From assembly GCF_001282685.1 (NCBI RefSeq), contig NZ_LN875035.1, positions 13,278 to 77,277 on the forward strand: a stretch of 64,000 nt of DNA, written 5' to 3'. A program made the position numbers and the translations under genes. The notes below the pieces were generated by a model. It made no database searches. It was not told the DNA's origin and saw only the letters and a list, made by a program, of their open reading frames with translations. Shown in pieces: positions 42,222 to 52,098 of this stretch; positions within the stretch are counted from its first letter, which is position 1, and each line of letters begins with the position of its first letter. The DNA comes from Niameybacter massiliensis (GTDB lineage: Bacteria; Bacillota; Clostridia; Lachnospirales; Cellulosilyticaceae).

Positions 42222-45011
42222 ATGACACTAGAGGAATTACAAGTTGTAATTAGTGCAACAACCAAACCACTACAAAATGAACTAAAAAAAGTCAGTACAC
42301 AGCTGAAGGGTTTAGAAAGTGCGACTAATAAATCTATGAGTGGACTACAAAAAAGTGTAGATAAAACTACATCAAATGTAGGTAAGAGTTTTGGGAAGTT
42401 AAAGACAGCACTTATAGCATTAGGTATTGGTAAAACGCTTAAAGATAGCTTTAATTTAGCGAGAACGTATGAAGCTAGTGTACAACAAGTGAATCGCATG
42501 TTTGGTATGTACAGTGGAGCATTGGATAACTGGGTACAAAAGAATGCTAAAACATTCGGTATGGCACGTGCTGATGCTATGAAATATGCATCCATATATG
42601 GCAATTTAGTAAGAGCATTTGAAAAAGACGGGGCTAAAATGACTCAGTATACTACGGATCTAATGAAAGCCACTACTATTATTGCCAGTAATACAGGAAG
42701 AACTGTAGCGGACGTAAGTGAACGTATCAGAAGTGGTATTTTAGGTAATACAGAGGCTATTGAAGATTTAGGTATTTACGCTCAAGTGGCGATGCTTAAG
42801 ACTACTAATGCCTTTAAACAAATAGCAAACGGTCGTACATGGGATAAGCTTACATTCCAAGAACAGCAACAGATAAGGGTACTATCTATTCTTGAACAAA
42901 CTTCTAGTCAATTCGGCGATAGTATCCAACACAATATGAACTATCAGTTAATGCAGTTAACTGCTACTCTTAAGAATATCGCACTTAATATTGGTCAAGC
43001 ATTTATGCCTATATTGAATGTAGTAGTTCCTATTCTTAATACAATGGCGAATGCTTTAGAGATGGTTACAAGTAAGTTGGCAGCATTCATGAATGCTTTA
43101 TTTGGTACCAACTTTAATTCAGGTCCAGGTGCAAATACAAGTCAAGATTTTACCAGTATGGGAGAAGAGGCTTCAAAAGCAGGAGATGAAGCAGAAGAAG
43201 CAGGTAAAAAGGCTCAAAAGGCCCTTATGGGATTTGATGAAGTAAATAACTTAAATCAATCCAATGGTGAATCTAATGAAAACTCTGGCAATATCATGGA
43301 TACCATTACAAAGCCTGATGTAAGTCCTTTAGAACAGGCTGCTGCTACTTTTGCAGATAGGTTAAAAGTAGAGATAGATAAAATTAAAGGGCTCCTTAAA
43401 GATGGGTTTGAAATTGGAATAGGTGGAGATTATAAAGAACGTTTAGAGGAATTATTGGCTTTAATCCCACGTATCAAATCTGCGTTACAAGATATATTTG
43501 ATGATGATATCAAACAATCATTTAGAAATATGGTTGAATCTTTAGCGTTATCAGCAGGACAAACAGCGGGTTCATGGGGCAGTGTTGGAATAACTATTGC
43601 AACAAATCTATTAGGTGGTGTAACAAAATATCTAGAACAAAATGGGCAGTTTATTAAAGATAGATTGATAGGAATATTTGATACAAGTTCTGAGATAGCT
43701 ACAATATGGGGAGAATGGGTAACTACATTTGCAGATATATTTAGCGTATTTGGTGGTGAAACAGGACAGCAGATAACTGCTAATATTATCGGAATGTTCT
43801 CTAATGGATTTTTAGGTGCTACAGAGTTGTCATTAAAGTTTGGTAGAGATTTATTAGATACAATCACAGGACCTATTATTGAAAATAAGGATAAATTTAA
43901 AGTTGCCATAGAGAATACGCTCAAACCTATAGAAACGATCACAGGTGATATAAAGAATTTAGTTACTAATACCTTTAAAAGTATACTGGATTCATACAAT
44001 AAGTACATACAGCCGACATTTAATAACATTAAAGAAGGATTTAGCAAGATCGTTTCATCTTTGTTAGATGCATATAATACTCATATTGCTCCAACGATAG
44101 ATAAACTAGCTAAAAAGTGGAGTGAATTCTATAGTGATACATTACAACCAGTAATTGATAAAGCTATTGATGTTTTAGGAAAACTAGTACTGGCCGTAAG
44201 TGAACTATGGAATAATTGCTTAGCTCCATTTGTATCTTGGGTTATTGAGATTATGGGACCAGGAGTTTCTGCTTGTTTTGAAGCTATAGGAAGTATATTT
44301 TTAATAATCGTAACAGCTATTGTAGAGCAGACAGGTAATTTGCTAGATGCCTTTAGCGGACTTATTGATTTTATATCAGGTGTATTTAGTGGAGATTGGG
44401 AAAAAGCTTGGAATGGTATTAAAGCGATTTTTGATGCAATTACATCAAGTTTTGAGACTATCATTAAGGAACCATTACAAAAAGGCTTGGACTGGGTTAA
44501 GAACACATTTAAAACAAGTTGGGATTTAGTATGTAATGGATTAAGTAATTCATGGGAAAATATGTGGACTTCTATAAAAAATGGTACAAGAAATGCAATA
44601 AATTGGATTATAGATAAAATGAATAATTTTATAAATGGCATAAATTCAAAGCTTAGATTTACTTTGCCTGAAATAATGGGTGGAGCAACGATAGGTTTTG
44701 AAATACCAAATATACCAAGACTTGCAAGAGGTGGAATTGTAGATGGAGCTACATTTATGGGGAATTACATTGCAGGAGAAGCAGGGAAGGAAATGATTGT
44801 TCCACTTGAAAATACATCTTTTGTAGACAAGCTTGCTTCTGCTTTAGGGAATGCAGTGTTAGTTAGCATGCAAGTATGGAATCGAGCAAGTAATTCAAAT
44901 ACAGGAGGTCCTACAGAAGTTGTATTAGAGCTTAATGATCGTGCATTTGCCAGAGTTATAATACCTGCATTACAAAAAGAGATTAAACGAACAGGGGTGA
45001 AATTAGGATGA
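42222..45011 (+). CDS. Tail tape measure protein
   Basis: A 929-residue protein: an N-terminal coiled coil (about 1-60), the phage tape-measure core (LARTYEASVQQVNRMFGMYSG, ATTIIASNTGRTVADVSERIRSG), a long helical region, hydrophobic segments around 665-715, repeated Trp-rich amphipathic helices (GDWEKAWNGIKAIFDAITSSF) and a C-terminal Gly-rich domain with ARGGIVDGATFMGNY, typical of the family end. It sets tail length and may insert in the host membrane at ejection. AAGGAGGTGAG precedes the ATG. Confidence 0.95.
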   Translation: MTLEELQVVISATTKPLQNELKKVSTQLKGLESATNKSMSGLQKSVDKTTSNVGKSFGKLKTALIALGIGKTLKDSFNLARTYEASVQQVNRMFGMYSGALDNWVQKNAKTFGMARADAMKYASIYGNLVRAFEKDGAKMTQYTTDLMKATTIIASNTGRTVADVSERIRSGILGNTEAIEDLGIYAQVAMLKTTNAFKQIANGRTWDKLTFQEQQQIRVLSILEQTSSQFGDSIQHNMNYQLMQLTATLKNIALNIGQAFMPILNVVVPILNTMANALEMVTSKLAAFMNALFGTNFNSGPGANTSQDFTSMGEEASKAGDEAEEAGKKAQKALMGFDEVNNLNQSNGESNENSGNIMDTITKPDVSPLEQAAATFADRLKVEIDKIKGLLKDGFEIGIGGDYKERLEELLALIPRIKSALQDIFDDDIKQSFRNMVESLALSAGQTAGSWGSVGITIATNLLGGVTKYLEQNGQFIKDRLIGIFDTSSEIATIWGEWVTTFADIFSVFGGETGQQITANIIGMFSNGFLGATELSLKFGRDLLDTITGPIIENKDKFKVAIENTLKPIETITGDIKNLVTNTFKSILDSYNKYIQPTFNNIKEGFSKIVSSLLDAYNTHIAPTIDKLAKKWSEFYSDTLQPVIDKAIDVLGKLVLAVSELWNNCLAPFVSWVIEIMGPGVSACFEAIGSIFLIIVTAIVEQTGNLLDAFSGLIDFISGVFSGDWEKAWNGIKAIFDAITSSFETIIKEPLQKGLDWVKNTFKTSWDLVCNGLSNSWENMWTSIKNGTRNAINWIIDKMNNFINGINSKLRFTLPEIMGGATIGFEIPNIPRLARGGIVDGATFMGNYIAGEAGKEMIVPLENTSFVDKLASALGNAVLVSMQVWNRASNSNTGGPTEVVLELNDRAFARVIIPALQKEIKRTGVKLG

Positions 45012-45352
45012 TACGTATCAATGGCGTAGATGTTCAAACACCTAGTAGTTATATGGTAAATATTATGGATATTACAAAGTCAGAACGTAATGCAAAAGGT
45101 AATATGCAAATTGATTTAATTAATACAAAGTATAAGTTAGAACTTACATGGAGTTTGCTTACACAAACTCAGATTACAAAAATACTAGATGCATTAGAAG
45201 CACGTGTGACATTTGAAGTTACTTTTGTCTCTCCAACAGGCTCTAAACTAACTAGGACCTTTTACAAGGGAGATAGATCTGCACCGTTGCTTGACTATTT
45301 AGATGGTCAGGCAAGGTGGAAAGATTTTAAAGTTAACTTAATCGAGGTGTAA
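45008..45352 (+). CDS. DUF6711 family tail protein
   Basis: A 114-residue protein matching DUF6711: INGVDVQTPSSYMVNIMDI at the start, then DLINTKYKLELTWSLLT, and RTFYKGDRSAPLLDY near the end. In clostridial phages it always follows the tape measure gene and is presumed a tail-tip component. It overlaps the tape measure stop by 4 bases. Confidence 0.82.
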   Translation: MIRINGVDVQTPSSYMVNIMDITKSERNAKGNMQIDLINTKYKLELTWSLLTQTQITKILDALEARVTFEVTFVSPTGSKLTRTFYKGDRSAPLLDYLDGQARWKDFKVNLIEV

Positions 45353-45353
45353 G

Positions 45354-46568
45354 ATGAAGCAAACAAATTTACAGTTTAAATTAGGAATTCAAAAAAGTGT
45401 AAGGATACTTGATACACGTTTTGTCTTTTATAATGGACAAGACAAGTATGTATTAACAAGTGAAGATATACAAAGTTTTACATATAATAGTGCCTGTGAA
45501 AAACATTTGGGTGCTATTGAAAAGAAAATCTTGATAGGTAAGCTACTTAAAAATAATAAGACAAAAAATATTCAAGAAGGTACAATGCTATACAAGGAAA
45601 TATGGGTAAAGTATGAGAATAATTGGTATAGTGATTTTCAAGAACCTTTTATTGTTACAGAGAAAAAAGAACTACAGGAAAGCGGTTTATATAGTTTTGA
45701 AGCCGTTGATACTTTAACACCCATACGAGAATCCGCTATGCCATTTGTGAGTCATTTTAAGAATGTACCTTTAAATAGCTATTACAAAGAGGTTCTGAGT
45801 AAGTTATCACCTATCTATAGCTATTCTGATAGGCTACTTAATCCTAACTTGAAATTTGCATTTCTAAAGAGTACAGATACACATGAATGCTTATTAGAAC
45901 TTTGTATTGCTTCACAAGCGTTACTTAAATCAGACTTCAATTTAGTACCTTTTGTCTTTGGCCCTATTTGTGATCGTTTAACTTATGAAACGGGATTAAC
46001 AAGTTATACCATTGATACAGGCTCAACAGAGATTTATCAAAAAGTATATACAAGTTTATTCTCACCTACTGAAAGTGATATACAAAATTTAGGACATGTG
46101 CAGAAGACATTACCAGCTTATGCAAGTCAAGTCAGTTTAGGAGAAGTAAGCTTTCAAGATGCTAGTATTGTACAACTTATTAAATTTGATAATCGTGTGA
46201 CGATTGCTGATTATACTTTAGGTAGCGACAAATGCATTGTAAAAGTAGGGCATAACGAAAGTGATATACTAAATCTTAAAACAACGTTTAATGGTGTTAA
46301 ATTAAATGCATTACAAACCGTAGATAGTGAAGAAGAAACAAAAAAGACTTTAACGATTTCAAATATATATATGCAAAGTCCTATTGCTTATAATAAAAGC
46401 ATTTTTAAAGGTATACCTATAAGCATTAAATATACTGGAAATAGCTTATATGAAGTAGGCGATACGATTGAAGTAGATGGTAAATATAAAGTACTTCTTT
46501 TAGAAAGCGAGCTTAATTTTGAAGGTTCTTTAAGAGGAACACTAAAAGGGGTGGTGCTAAATGATTAG
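45354..46568 (+). CDS. Tail tip/baseplate hub-like protein
   Basis: A 404-residue beta-rich protein immediately after DUF6711. Features: VRILDTRFVFYNGQDKYVLTSEDIQSF at the start, then SFEAVDTLTPIRESAMPFVSHF, typical of gp27-like hub proteins, and NSLYEVGDTIEVDGKYKVLLLESELNFEGSLRGTLKG at the end. It likely forms the tail-tip ring that carries fibres. The family is not certain. It overlaps the fibre gene by 8 bases. Confidence 0.7.
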   Translation: MKQTNLQFKLGIQKSVRILDTRFVFYNGQDKYVLTSEDIQSFTYNSACEKHLGAIEKKILIGKLLKNNKTKNIQEGTMLYKEIWVKYENNWYSDFQEPFIVTEKKELQESGLYSFEAVDTLTPIRESAMPFVSHFKNVPLNSYYKEVLSKLSPIYSYSDRLLNPNLKFAFLKSTDTHECLLELCIASQALLKSDFNLVPFVFGPICDRLTYETGLTSYTIDTGSTEIYQKVYTSLFSPTESDIQNLGHVQKTLPAYASQVSLGEVSFQDASIVQLIKFDNRVTIADYTLGSDKCIVKVGHNESDILNLKTTFNGVKLNALQTVDSEEETKKTLTISNIYMQSPIAYNKSIFKGIPISIKYTGNSLYEVGDTIEVDGKYKVLLLESELNFEGSLRGTLKGVVLND

Positions 46569-48390
46569 AGAGCTTAGTAAAAATATTTTACCAAACGTAC
46601 CAGAACCTTTAACAGTAACAGGATCATATACACAAACACAAAGCCTAACAGATCTATTTAAGACAGAATCTTATACATTAAGTTTTGATGCACAAGATAT
46701 TCAAGGTGATAAGAACTACTTTTTAATGTATCTTACGTATGATGATGGCACTGTGCATACATACTTTTTACCAATACAGTTTTTAGGAGAGCAAAGCATT
46801 ACATTTGATGTAGAGTTTCCAGTAAGTACGATTCAATTTTACATTTATGGCAGTTGCACACTAAGTCAATTAAAACTCCAGAGTGTTATTACAGACCCAT
46901 TAACAGATGAGCAGAAAGAATCTATAGATAAAGTTACAACTAATAGTGCTTATTGGGATAGGATACTTGCTATTACTAATAGTTTAGGTAATGTTATTAC
47001 GTCAAAGTTAGAAGGCACGATTAATACGTCACTTAACATGATTACAGATAGTAAAGGTCAAATGTACTGGGAAGATGGAAACTTTATTTGCCGTGATGGT
47101 GAAACAGATGCAACTTCTACAATGGCTATGAAGTTTTCTCCAGCAGGTTTTATGATTGCTAGTGGTAAAAATGTGAATGGTACTTGGAAATGGCGTACAT
47201 TTGGTACAGGTAAAGGCTTTGTAGCAGATGAGATTATATCTGGTACATTGAGTGCAATTGCTATACAAGGGGTAACGATTACTGCAAGTACACTTACAGG
47301 TGGTACGATTAATGGGGTAACAATTAATGGTTCTACAATCTATGCAGGTGATAAGAAAGCAGGTAATTACATAGAAGTTTCACCCAATAACCCTGTTAAA
47401 GTATGGCAAAATGGAAAGGTTGTTTCGAGTTTAGGTTATAGTGCTATCGGTGGTGGTAACATTACTGTTTATGATAAGCATGGTGCCAAGGCGTTTTCTA
47501 TTGAGTGCTTAGAAGATGGTGATTTAGAAGTCTTTGGTAATAGTGATAATGCACTTATACCAGATCCTAACCATGATGGCTATTATATTCCTAATCCTAA
47601 TGCAAGAAAAGTTATCTTTAAAGCAGGTAAAGTTCAATTTGACTCACAAGTATATGCTCCTAGCTTATATGGGATGTCTGGAGCTGGTGAGAATACACCG
47701 TATTTAACAGAAGATCGCTTTAATGCCATTTTAACGACTAAGCTTTTAACAAATGAGATTGTATCGGGTACTTATCTTAGACAAACTTTAACAAACTATG
47801 CAGATAAATCACATACCCATACAGGCTACGCTGCTTCTACACATAGCCATTATAACTATGCGGAGTCTAACCATAAACATACTGATTATGCTTCATCTTC
47901 ACATACGCATAGTGGCTATGCTTCCTCTACACACAGTCATAGTGAGTACGCTTCGTCAGGGCATACACATACTGTTAACTCTGACGGTAGCCACAGCCAT
48001 AGTTTTACTTCAAACTCTTGGGGAGGTTCTGTTGGTACTGCTGGTAGTCATACACATACCTTAAGTAATTACTCAGATATTCGTTTAAAAGAGCATGTTG
48101 AGAGATTAGACGATGAAAAAATATTTGAATTTTTAAAGACATTAGATATTGTATCCTATAACTTTAAAGATAAAAATATAGATCAACGTACTTTGGTTGG
48201 TGTTATTGCTCAGCAATTAAGAGAAAGTGAGTTTGGCAAGCTTTTTACCATACAGGATGAAGAAGGTTACTATGGTGTGTTCTATCAATTTTTGGCTACT
48301 TCTGCAATTGGTGCAATAAGGGTTTTGGATAAGAAGAATAAGGAACTTGAACAACGATTAGAAAAACTAGAATTGCTTATTAAGGAGTGA
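46561..48390 (+). CDS. Tail fibre with His-rich repeats and self-cleaving S74 chaperone domain
   Basis: A 609-residue fibre. The N-terminal ~230 residues are beta-rich, followed by a triple-beta-helix-like stretch (GTLSAIAIQGVTITASTLTGG), then from about 413 to 500 a series of HxH repeats (THTGYAA, THSHYN and similar) expected to bind metal along the trimer. The C-terminal 105 residues are a peptidase S74 domain (SDIRLKEH; predicted Ser505/Lys510 dyad) that folds the trimer and cuts itself off before Ser505. A coiled coil ends it. Probable host-recognition fibre. Confidence 0.9.
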   Translation: MIRELSKNILPNVPEPLTVTGSYTQTQSLTDLFKTESYTLSFDAQDIQGDKNYFLMYLTYDDGTVHTYFLPIQFLGEQSITFDVEFPVSTIQFYIYGSCTLSQLKLQSVITDPLTDEQKESIDKVTTNSAYWDRILAITNSLGNVITSKLEGTINTSLNMITDSKGQMYWEDGNFICRDGETDATSTMAMKFSPAGFMIASGKNVNGTWKWRTFGTGKGFVADEIISGTLSAIAIQGVTITASTLTGGTINGVTINGSTIYAGDKKAGNYIEVSPNNPVKVWQNGKVVSSLGYSAIGGGNITVYDKHGAKAFSIECLEDGDLEVFGNSDNALIPDPNHDGYYIPNPNARKVIFKAGKVQFDSQVYAPSLYGMSGAGENTPYLTEDRFNAILTTKLLTNEIVSGTYLRQTLTNYADKSHTHTGYAASTHSHYNYAESNHKHTDYASSSHTHSGYASSTHSHSEYASSGHTHTVNSDGSHSHSFTSNSWGGSVGTAGSHTHTLSNYSDIRLKEHVERLDDEKIFEFLKTLDIVSYNFKDKNIDQRTLVGVIAQQLRESEFGKLFTIQDEEGYYGVFYQFLATSAIGAIRVLDKKNKELEQRLEKLELLIKE

Positions 48391-48395
48391 TAAGG

Positions 48396-50915
48396 GTGAT
48401 TAATTATAATATAGATGTATATTTAAGACATACTGAAATGGAAAACATGTATGTAAGGGAATTGATTGAACTTGTAACAAATGATTATAACGGCAATGTA
48501 TTTAACTTTACTATTTATGATACAGATAAAAAAGCTTATGATCTAACAAGTAAAACAGTTAGCCTTATTGTAAAAAGCGAATTAAGTACAGTAATAGAAG
48601 ATAATTGTACAATTGTTAATGCATTAAGTGGTACTGCAAAGATTACATTGCCAAGTGATATGTTTTGTGAAAAGGGTACATATTATGCTGAACTTCAGAT
48701 ATGGGAAGGACTTAATCGCATTACATCATTACCTTTTGATTATACAGTAAGATTAAGCCTAGATAGTAATGAGGCGGTAAAAGCTGATAATAGATTCAAT
48801 TTATTACAGCAGGCATTAAGTAATGTTTCGAATGCTGATGCTGTTTCTAAGGAAGCCTTGCAAACAGCTAATAATGCAAAGACTATTGTAGATGATTTGG
48901 TGCCTAAAACAAATCAAGCAGCTCAGAATGCACAAGAAGCATTAGATAGAGCAACTGGGGTAGCAACTAAAGAAGAACTCAATAATAAAATTGGTCATGA
49001 TGGGATTTTCGATGAAACGAATTTTGATTTTATTGGTGATAAGATTGTGCATGATGGGTTGGTATCACACAAAGAAAATCAAAACCTTAATGGGTGGACG
49101 TATTTATTGCAAACACAAATAAATATTAATGAATGTAATTTTTACATTAAAAGTGAGCCAATAAATATCATAGGAGCTGGTGGTTTATATATTTTAGGAG
49201 AATGGTCATCAACGATGACAAATGCGTTATCGATTAGACGATTAGGGTCTAGCATTAACATTAGATACATTAATATATCTGGGGTAGGTGCTCCGATTGA
49301 TAATTTTATTACAGGATTACCATCAACGACTAGTTCTATAGAGGAGTATGTGTATATAAAAGACAATACTTTGTATATAGTATCAAATGGAACAACATAT
49401 AGTAAAAAACTGCCAGATGATATATCTAAAAGTAATTTATATTTTTCACATGTAAAACTATATGGAATATCTACTGGGAATGAAGCAAAAGGTTATTTGA
49501 AATATGCTTTTATATATAATCGCCAGCTCTATCCGCAGGATATCCAACATAATATCCAGACTATTAGTAATTCACCAAGTATATCACATCTTGAAACTAC
49601 AGACAGTTCGGGTAAAAAATCTATTTTAAAGGTTAGTTCAGATAGTGAACATGTAACAATGCGTAACGGCTATAACGTAGAAGAGTATGCAACAGCTAGA
49701 ATGTTGGAAAGCGCAAAAGAATTTACCAGTACAAACGGAGAACCAATTAATATACCTAATGCACAAGATAAAGGCAAAGTGTTAGGCATGAGTATTAAAG
49801 GGAGAACGGTAAAGAATATTATTAAAAGACCAGAAAACATTTTTACAGCAGAAGCAGCGGTAGAAGTAAGGTTCTTTAAGGCATATTTTGAAGGCGCAAC
49901 AAACGGTAAGTATACTTTGATTTTTGAGCTAGAGAACGACGTAAGTAAGTTAAATGTGTCAATGAGAAATAATGACGATACACAGATGCAATCGAGTTTG
50001 TATATAACGTCAACAAGCACAAAAGGTACTATTGAGATTTTAATTGATGTAACAAGTGTAAAGACTAGTGACGGGTGGGTAACTTTTAGAGTAGAGTCAA
50101 CATCGAACCCTGTAGTTATTAAAAATGTTAGACTTTTAGAAGGCGACTTAACAAGTAAAAATATAGGAGTTGTACCATTTGGCCTTTCCTCAACCCAAGC
50201 CATTATAGATTGCAATAGACTAAAATACCCAATTTATCATCCTACAGAAACTAATCCAGATGGAAGTAGAAAAGTTATTCTATTGGGTGAATTAGGTGAG
50301 TCAAAGGACATCTTAGATTATAGAGATGATGGCACGGGAATCCTGTCACAAAACATATTGTTTACAACCGCCAATAGCAACACTTGGACTAAAGCTGTGG
50401 AAACGGATACAATGATTAGCTTTGGAACAGCACTTCTAAATGCTAAAGGGTTTACAAATAGTTCGGTTGCCGCTTGCAGGTGTGAACCCATTAAGGTATT
50501 CGCTACTACAGCTATATACAATGCCACAATAAAAGGTATAGCTATAAATCAAAATGGTTGGTTATATTTGTCTGTTTTAAAAACTGACTTAGCTACACTT
50601 GATTCTAAAGGTGTAAACGAATGGTTAACTAACGTTGGGTTTAAATTGTGGTATCAATCAGCTACGCCAGTGGTTGTTCAAATATCAAAGGAATTAATGC
50701 CCACAATAGGTCTAAATAAAACTAATATTTGTAAAGTTGACAGTGCAGTTGCACCAACTGAATTTAAAATAGTAGCACCAGTTGATCGTGTAGCAGAATT
50801 AACAGCTAGATTAGAAGCTTTAGAAGCTAAAACAAATACACAGCCAGTTAATACGGCTTTTGTAGAAGAAACATACGCTAAAAGCGTAAATAAAATAGAA
50901 GAGGTGATTAAATAA
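48396..50915 (+). CDS. BppU-like baseplate/receptor-binding protein
   Basis: An 839-residue protein. The first ~120 residues match the BppU N-terminal domain (ELVTNDYNGNVFNFTIYDTDKKAYDLTSKTVSLIVKSE), which plugs a receptor-binding protein into the baseplate; a helical linker (about 135-205) follows. The remaining ~600 residues hold jelly-roll-like beta domains (NLNGWTYLLQTQ..., LYILGEWSSTM), perhaps laminin-G/carbohydrate-binding. GTG 48396 is chosen on GGAG spacing. Likely second receptor-binding component beside the S74 fibre. Confidence 0.78.
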   Translation: MINYNIDVYLRHTEMENMYVRELIELVTNDYNGNVFNFTIYDTDKKAYDLTSKTVSLIVKSELSTVIEDNCTIVNALSGTAKITLPSDMFCEKGTYYAELQIWEGLNRITSLPFDYTVRLSLDSNEAVKADNRFNLLQQALSNVSNADAVSKEALQTANNAKTIVDDLVPKTNQAAQNAQEALDRATGVATKEELNNKIGHDGIFDETNFDFIGDKIVHDGLVSHKENQNLNGWTYLLQTQININECNFYIKSEPINIIGAGGLYILGEWSSTMTNALSIRRLGSSINIRYINISGVGAPIDNFITGLPSTTSSIEEYVYIKDNTLYIVSNGTTYSKKLPDDISKSNLYFSHVKLYGISTGNEAKGYLKYAFIYNRQLYPQDIQHNIQTISNSPSISHLETTDSSGKKSILKVSSDSEHVTMRNGYNVEEYATARMLESAKEFTSTNGEPINIPNAQDKGKVLGMSIKGRTVKNIIKRPENIFTAEAAVEVRFFKAYFEGATNGKYTLIFELENDVSKLNVSMRNNDDTQMQSSLYITSTSTKGTIEILIDVTSVKTSDGWVTFRVESTSNPVVIKNVRLLEGDLTSKNIGVVPFGLSSTQAIIDCNRLKYPIYHPTETNPDGSRKVILLGELGESKDILDYRDDGTGILSQNILFTTANSNTWTKAVETDTMISFGTALLNAKGFTNSSVAACRCEPIKVFATTAIYNATIKGIAINQNGWLYLSVLKTDLATLDSKGVNEWLTNVGFKLWYQSATPVVVQISKELMPTIGLNKTNICKVDSAVAPTEFKIVAPVDRVAELTARLEALEAKTNTQPVNTAFVEETYAKSVNKIEEVIK

Positions 50916-51142
50916 TGACAGGTAAACAATTAGCAGTATATGAAACAATGAAAAACTTTATCAGTGCAAAGTACTACACAACAGAAAATGATGCAGTAGA
51001 AATCTTAAAGGCGTTCCAGGTTACACAAGATATTACACCGGAGCAGTACACCGAGTTAATATTATTGTCCAGAAGTGTATATACACCACCAGTAGAAATG
51101 ACACCTATTGAACCATTACCTGGAGAAGTACCACAAGTATAG
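50915..51142 (+). CDS. Small tail-associated protein (75 aa)
   Basis: A 75-residue protein overlapping the previous stop by one base: a helical part (QLAVYETMKNFISAKYYTTEND, then ILKAFQVTQDITPEQYTEL), then a Pro-rich tail. This XkdX-like size and position, between tail-fibre and lysis genes, is common; its role is unknown. Confidence 0.65.
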   Translation: MTGKQLAVYETMKNFISAKYYTTENDAVEILKAFQVTQDITPEQYTELILLSRSVYTPPVEMTPIEPLPGEVPQV

Positions 51143-51230
51143 AAGTTTATTAATTAAATATAAGGCATAGAGAAGGCACCAGAGATGGTGTATTTTTTAT
51201 GCCTTTTCTCCATTTAGAAAGGAGTAATGT

Positions 51231-51506
51231 ATGGATGAACAATTATACAAAGACATAAGGAAAATTAGTGATGATATGATCTTTGTTAAAACTACATTAG
51301 AAAATATGACTAAGAACCAAAATGAAAAATTTGAAGCACTTGAAGAAAAACAAGAAGCTAGGATTAAAGCGCTTGAAGAGAAACATGATGAAAAGATAAA
51401 AGTAGCAAATCATAGAATTACTGATCTAGAAGAACAAAATAAGTGGTTATGGAGAACCGTATTAGCAGCAGTCATAGTTCAATTAGTATCTTTGTTTTTT
51501 AGATAG
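51231..51506 (+). CDS. XhlA-like lysis accessory membrane protein
   Basis: A 91-residue protein with a charged coiled coil (NQNEKFEALEEKQEARIKALEEKHDEKI) and a C-terminal membrane segment (WLWRTVLAAVIVQLVSLFF), the topology of haemolysin XhlA, which works with a holin in Bacillus phage PBSX. AAAGGAG precedes the ATG. Confidence 0.8.
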   Translation: MDEQLYKDIRKISDDMIFVKTTLENMTKNQNEKFEALEEKQEARIKALEEKHDEKIKVANHRITDLEEQNKWLWRTVLAAVIVQLVSLFFR

Positions 51507-51517
51507 GAGTGTTGAGA

Positions 51518-51784
51518 ATGGGATTAAGATGGGTTAATACACATAAGCAAAAGAAGAAAAGACAATATACGAAGCTAGTAATGGACTTAGTATTAGGGCT
51601 GACGTTAATTACAACGTTGGCATCTATTTATATCAACTTTAAGAATGGCATGGGGCTGGACGGGATTGTGGCTAACTGTTGGGATGGTCTTAAGTATATT
51701 ATACCCAGTTACTGCGCTAAGAGTTATTTTGAAACGAAAGAAGAACACAAATACAATGGAGTGGAGGATGATGTAGAATGTTAG
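51518..51784 (+). CDS. Putative holin-like membrane protein (88 aa)
   Basis: An 88-residue protein with a basic N-terminus, one or two hydrophobic segments (about 23-40, perhaps 45-62) and a charged C-terminus. ATG 51518 is preferred because TAGGAG lies 7 bases before it; the GTG at 51509 overlaps that site. Overlaps the next gene by 7 bases. Probably part of the lysis cassette. Confidence 0.65.
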   Translation: MGLRWVNTHKQKKKRQYTKLVMDLVLGLTLITTLASIYINFKNGMGLDGIVANCWDGLKYIIPSYCAKSYFETKEEHKYNGVEDDVEC

Positions 51785-52098
51785 AAATCAACTTAGCAAC
51801 AATCATATTGATATTGGGTGTACTTGTATTTGCTGTAAATGTTATCGTAGAGGTTACTAAAAACCTCTATCCATTAGATCAAATACACACAAATTACTAT
51901 GTAACAGGACTTAGTATTACACTTACAGTATTGTCTTACTTTGTGTACTTGAGCTACACATCAAGTAAGTTTATTTGGTACTACTTTGCAGCAGTCATTG
52001 TAGCAGGATTTATAGTAGCTTATCTTGCTATGTTTGGCTGGGATAAACTCATGAAGTTATGGCATGAATCTAGTAAAAAGGATGGTGATATACGATGA
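51778..52098 (+). CDS. Holin-like membrane protein (106 aa)
   Basis: A 106-residue protein with three hydrophobic segments (about 5-25, 39-60, 64-87) and a charged tail (WHESSKKDGDIR), which fits a class I holin. It overlaps the endolysin gene by 4 bases, the expected lysis cassette arrangement. Holin function is inferred from context and topology. Confidence 0.75.
   Translation: MLEINLATIILILGVLVFAVNVIVEVTKNLYPLDQIHTNYYVTGLSITLTVLSYFVYLSYTSSKFIWYYFAAVIVAGFIVAYLAMFGWDKLMKLWHESSKKDGDIR

Noticed and set aside
43430..44641. Long minus-strand open frames inside the tape measure gene
   Set aside because: Tape measure assignment is firm; the opposite frames lack ribosome sites and look like codon-bias shadows.
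47798..48064. Open frame overlapping the His-rich fibre repeats, and a CRISPR-like look of the DNA repeats
   Set aside because: The units are codon repeats for HxH in the fibre frame; they have no unique spacers of constant length and the alternative frame is only a by-product.
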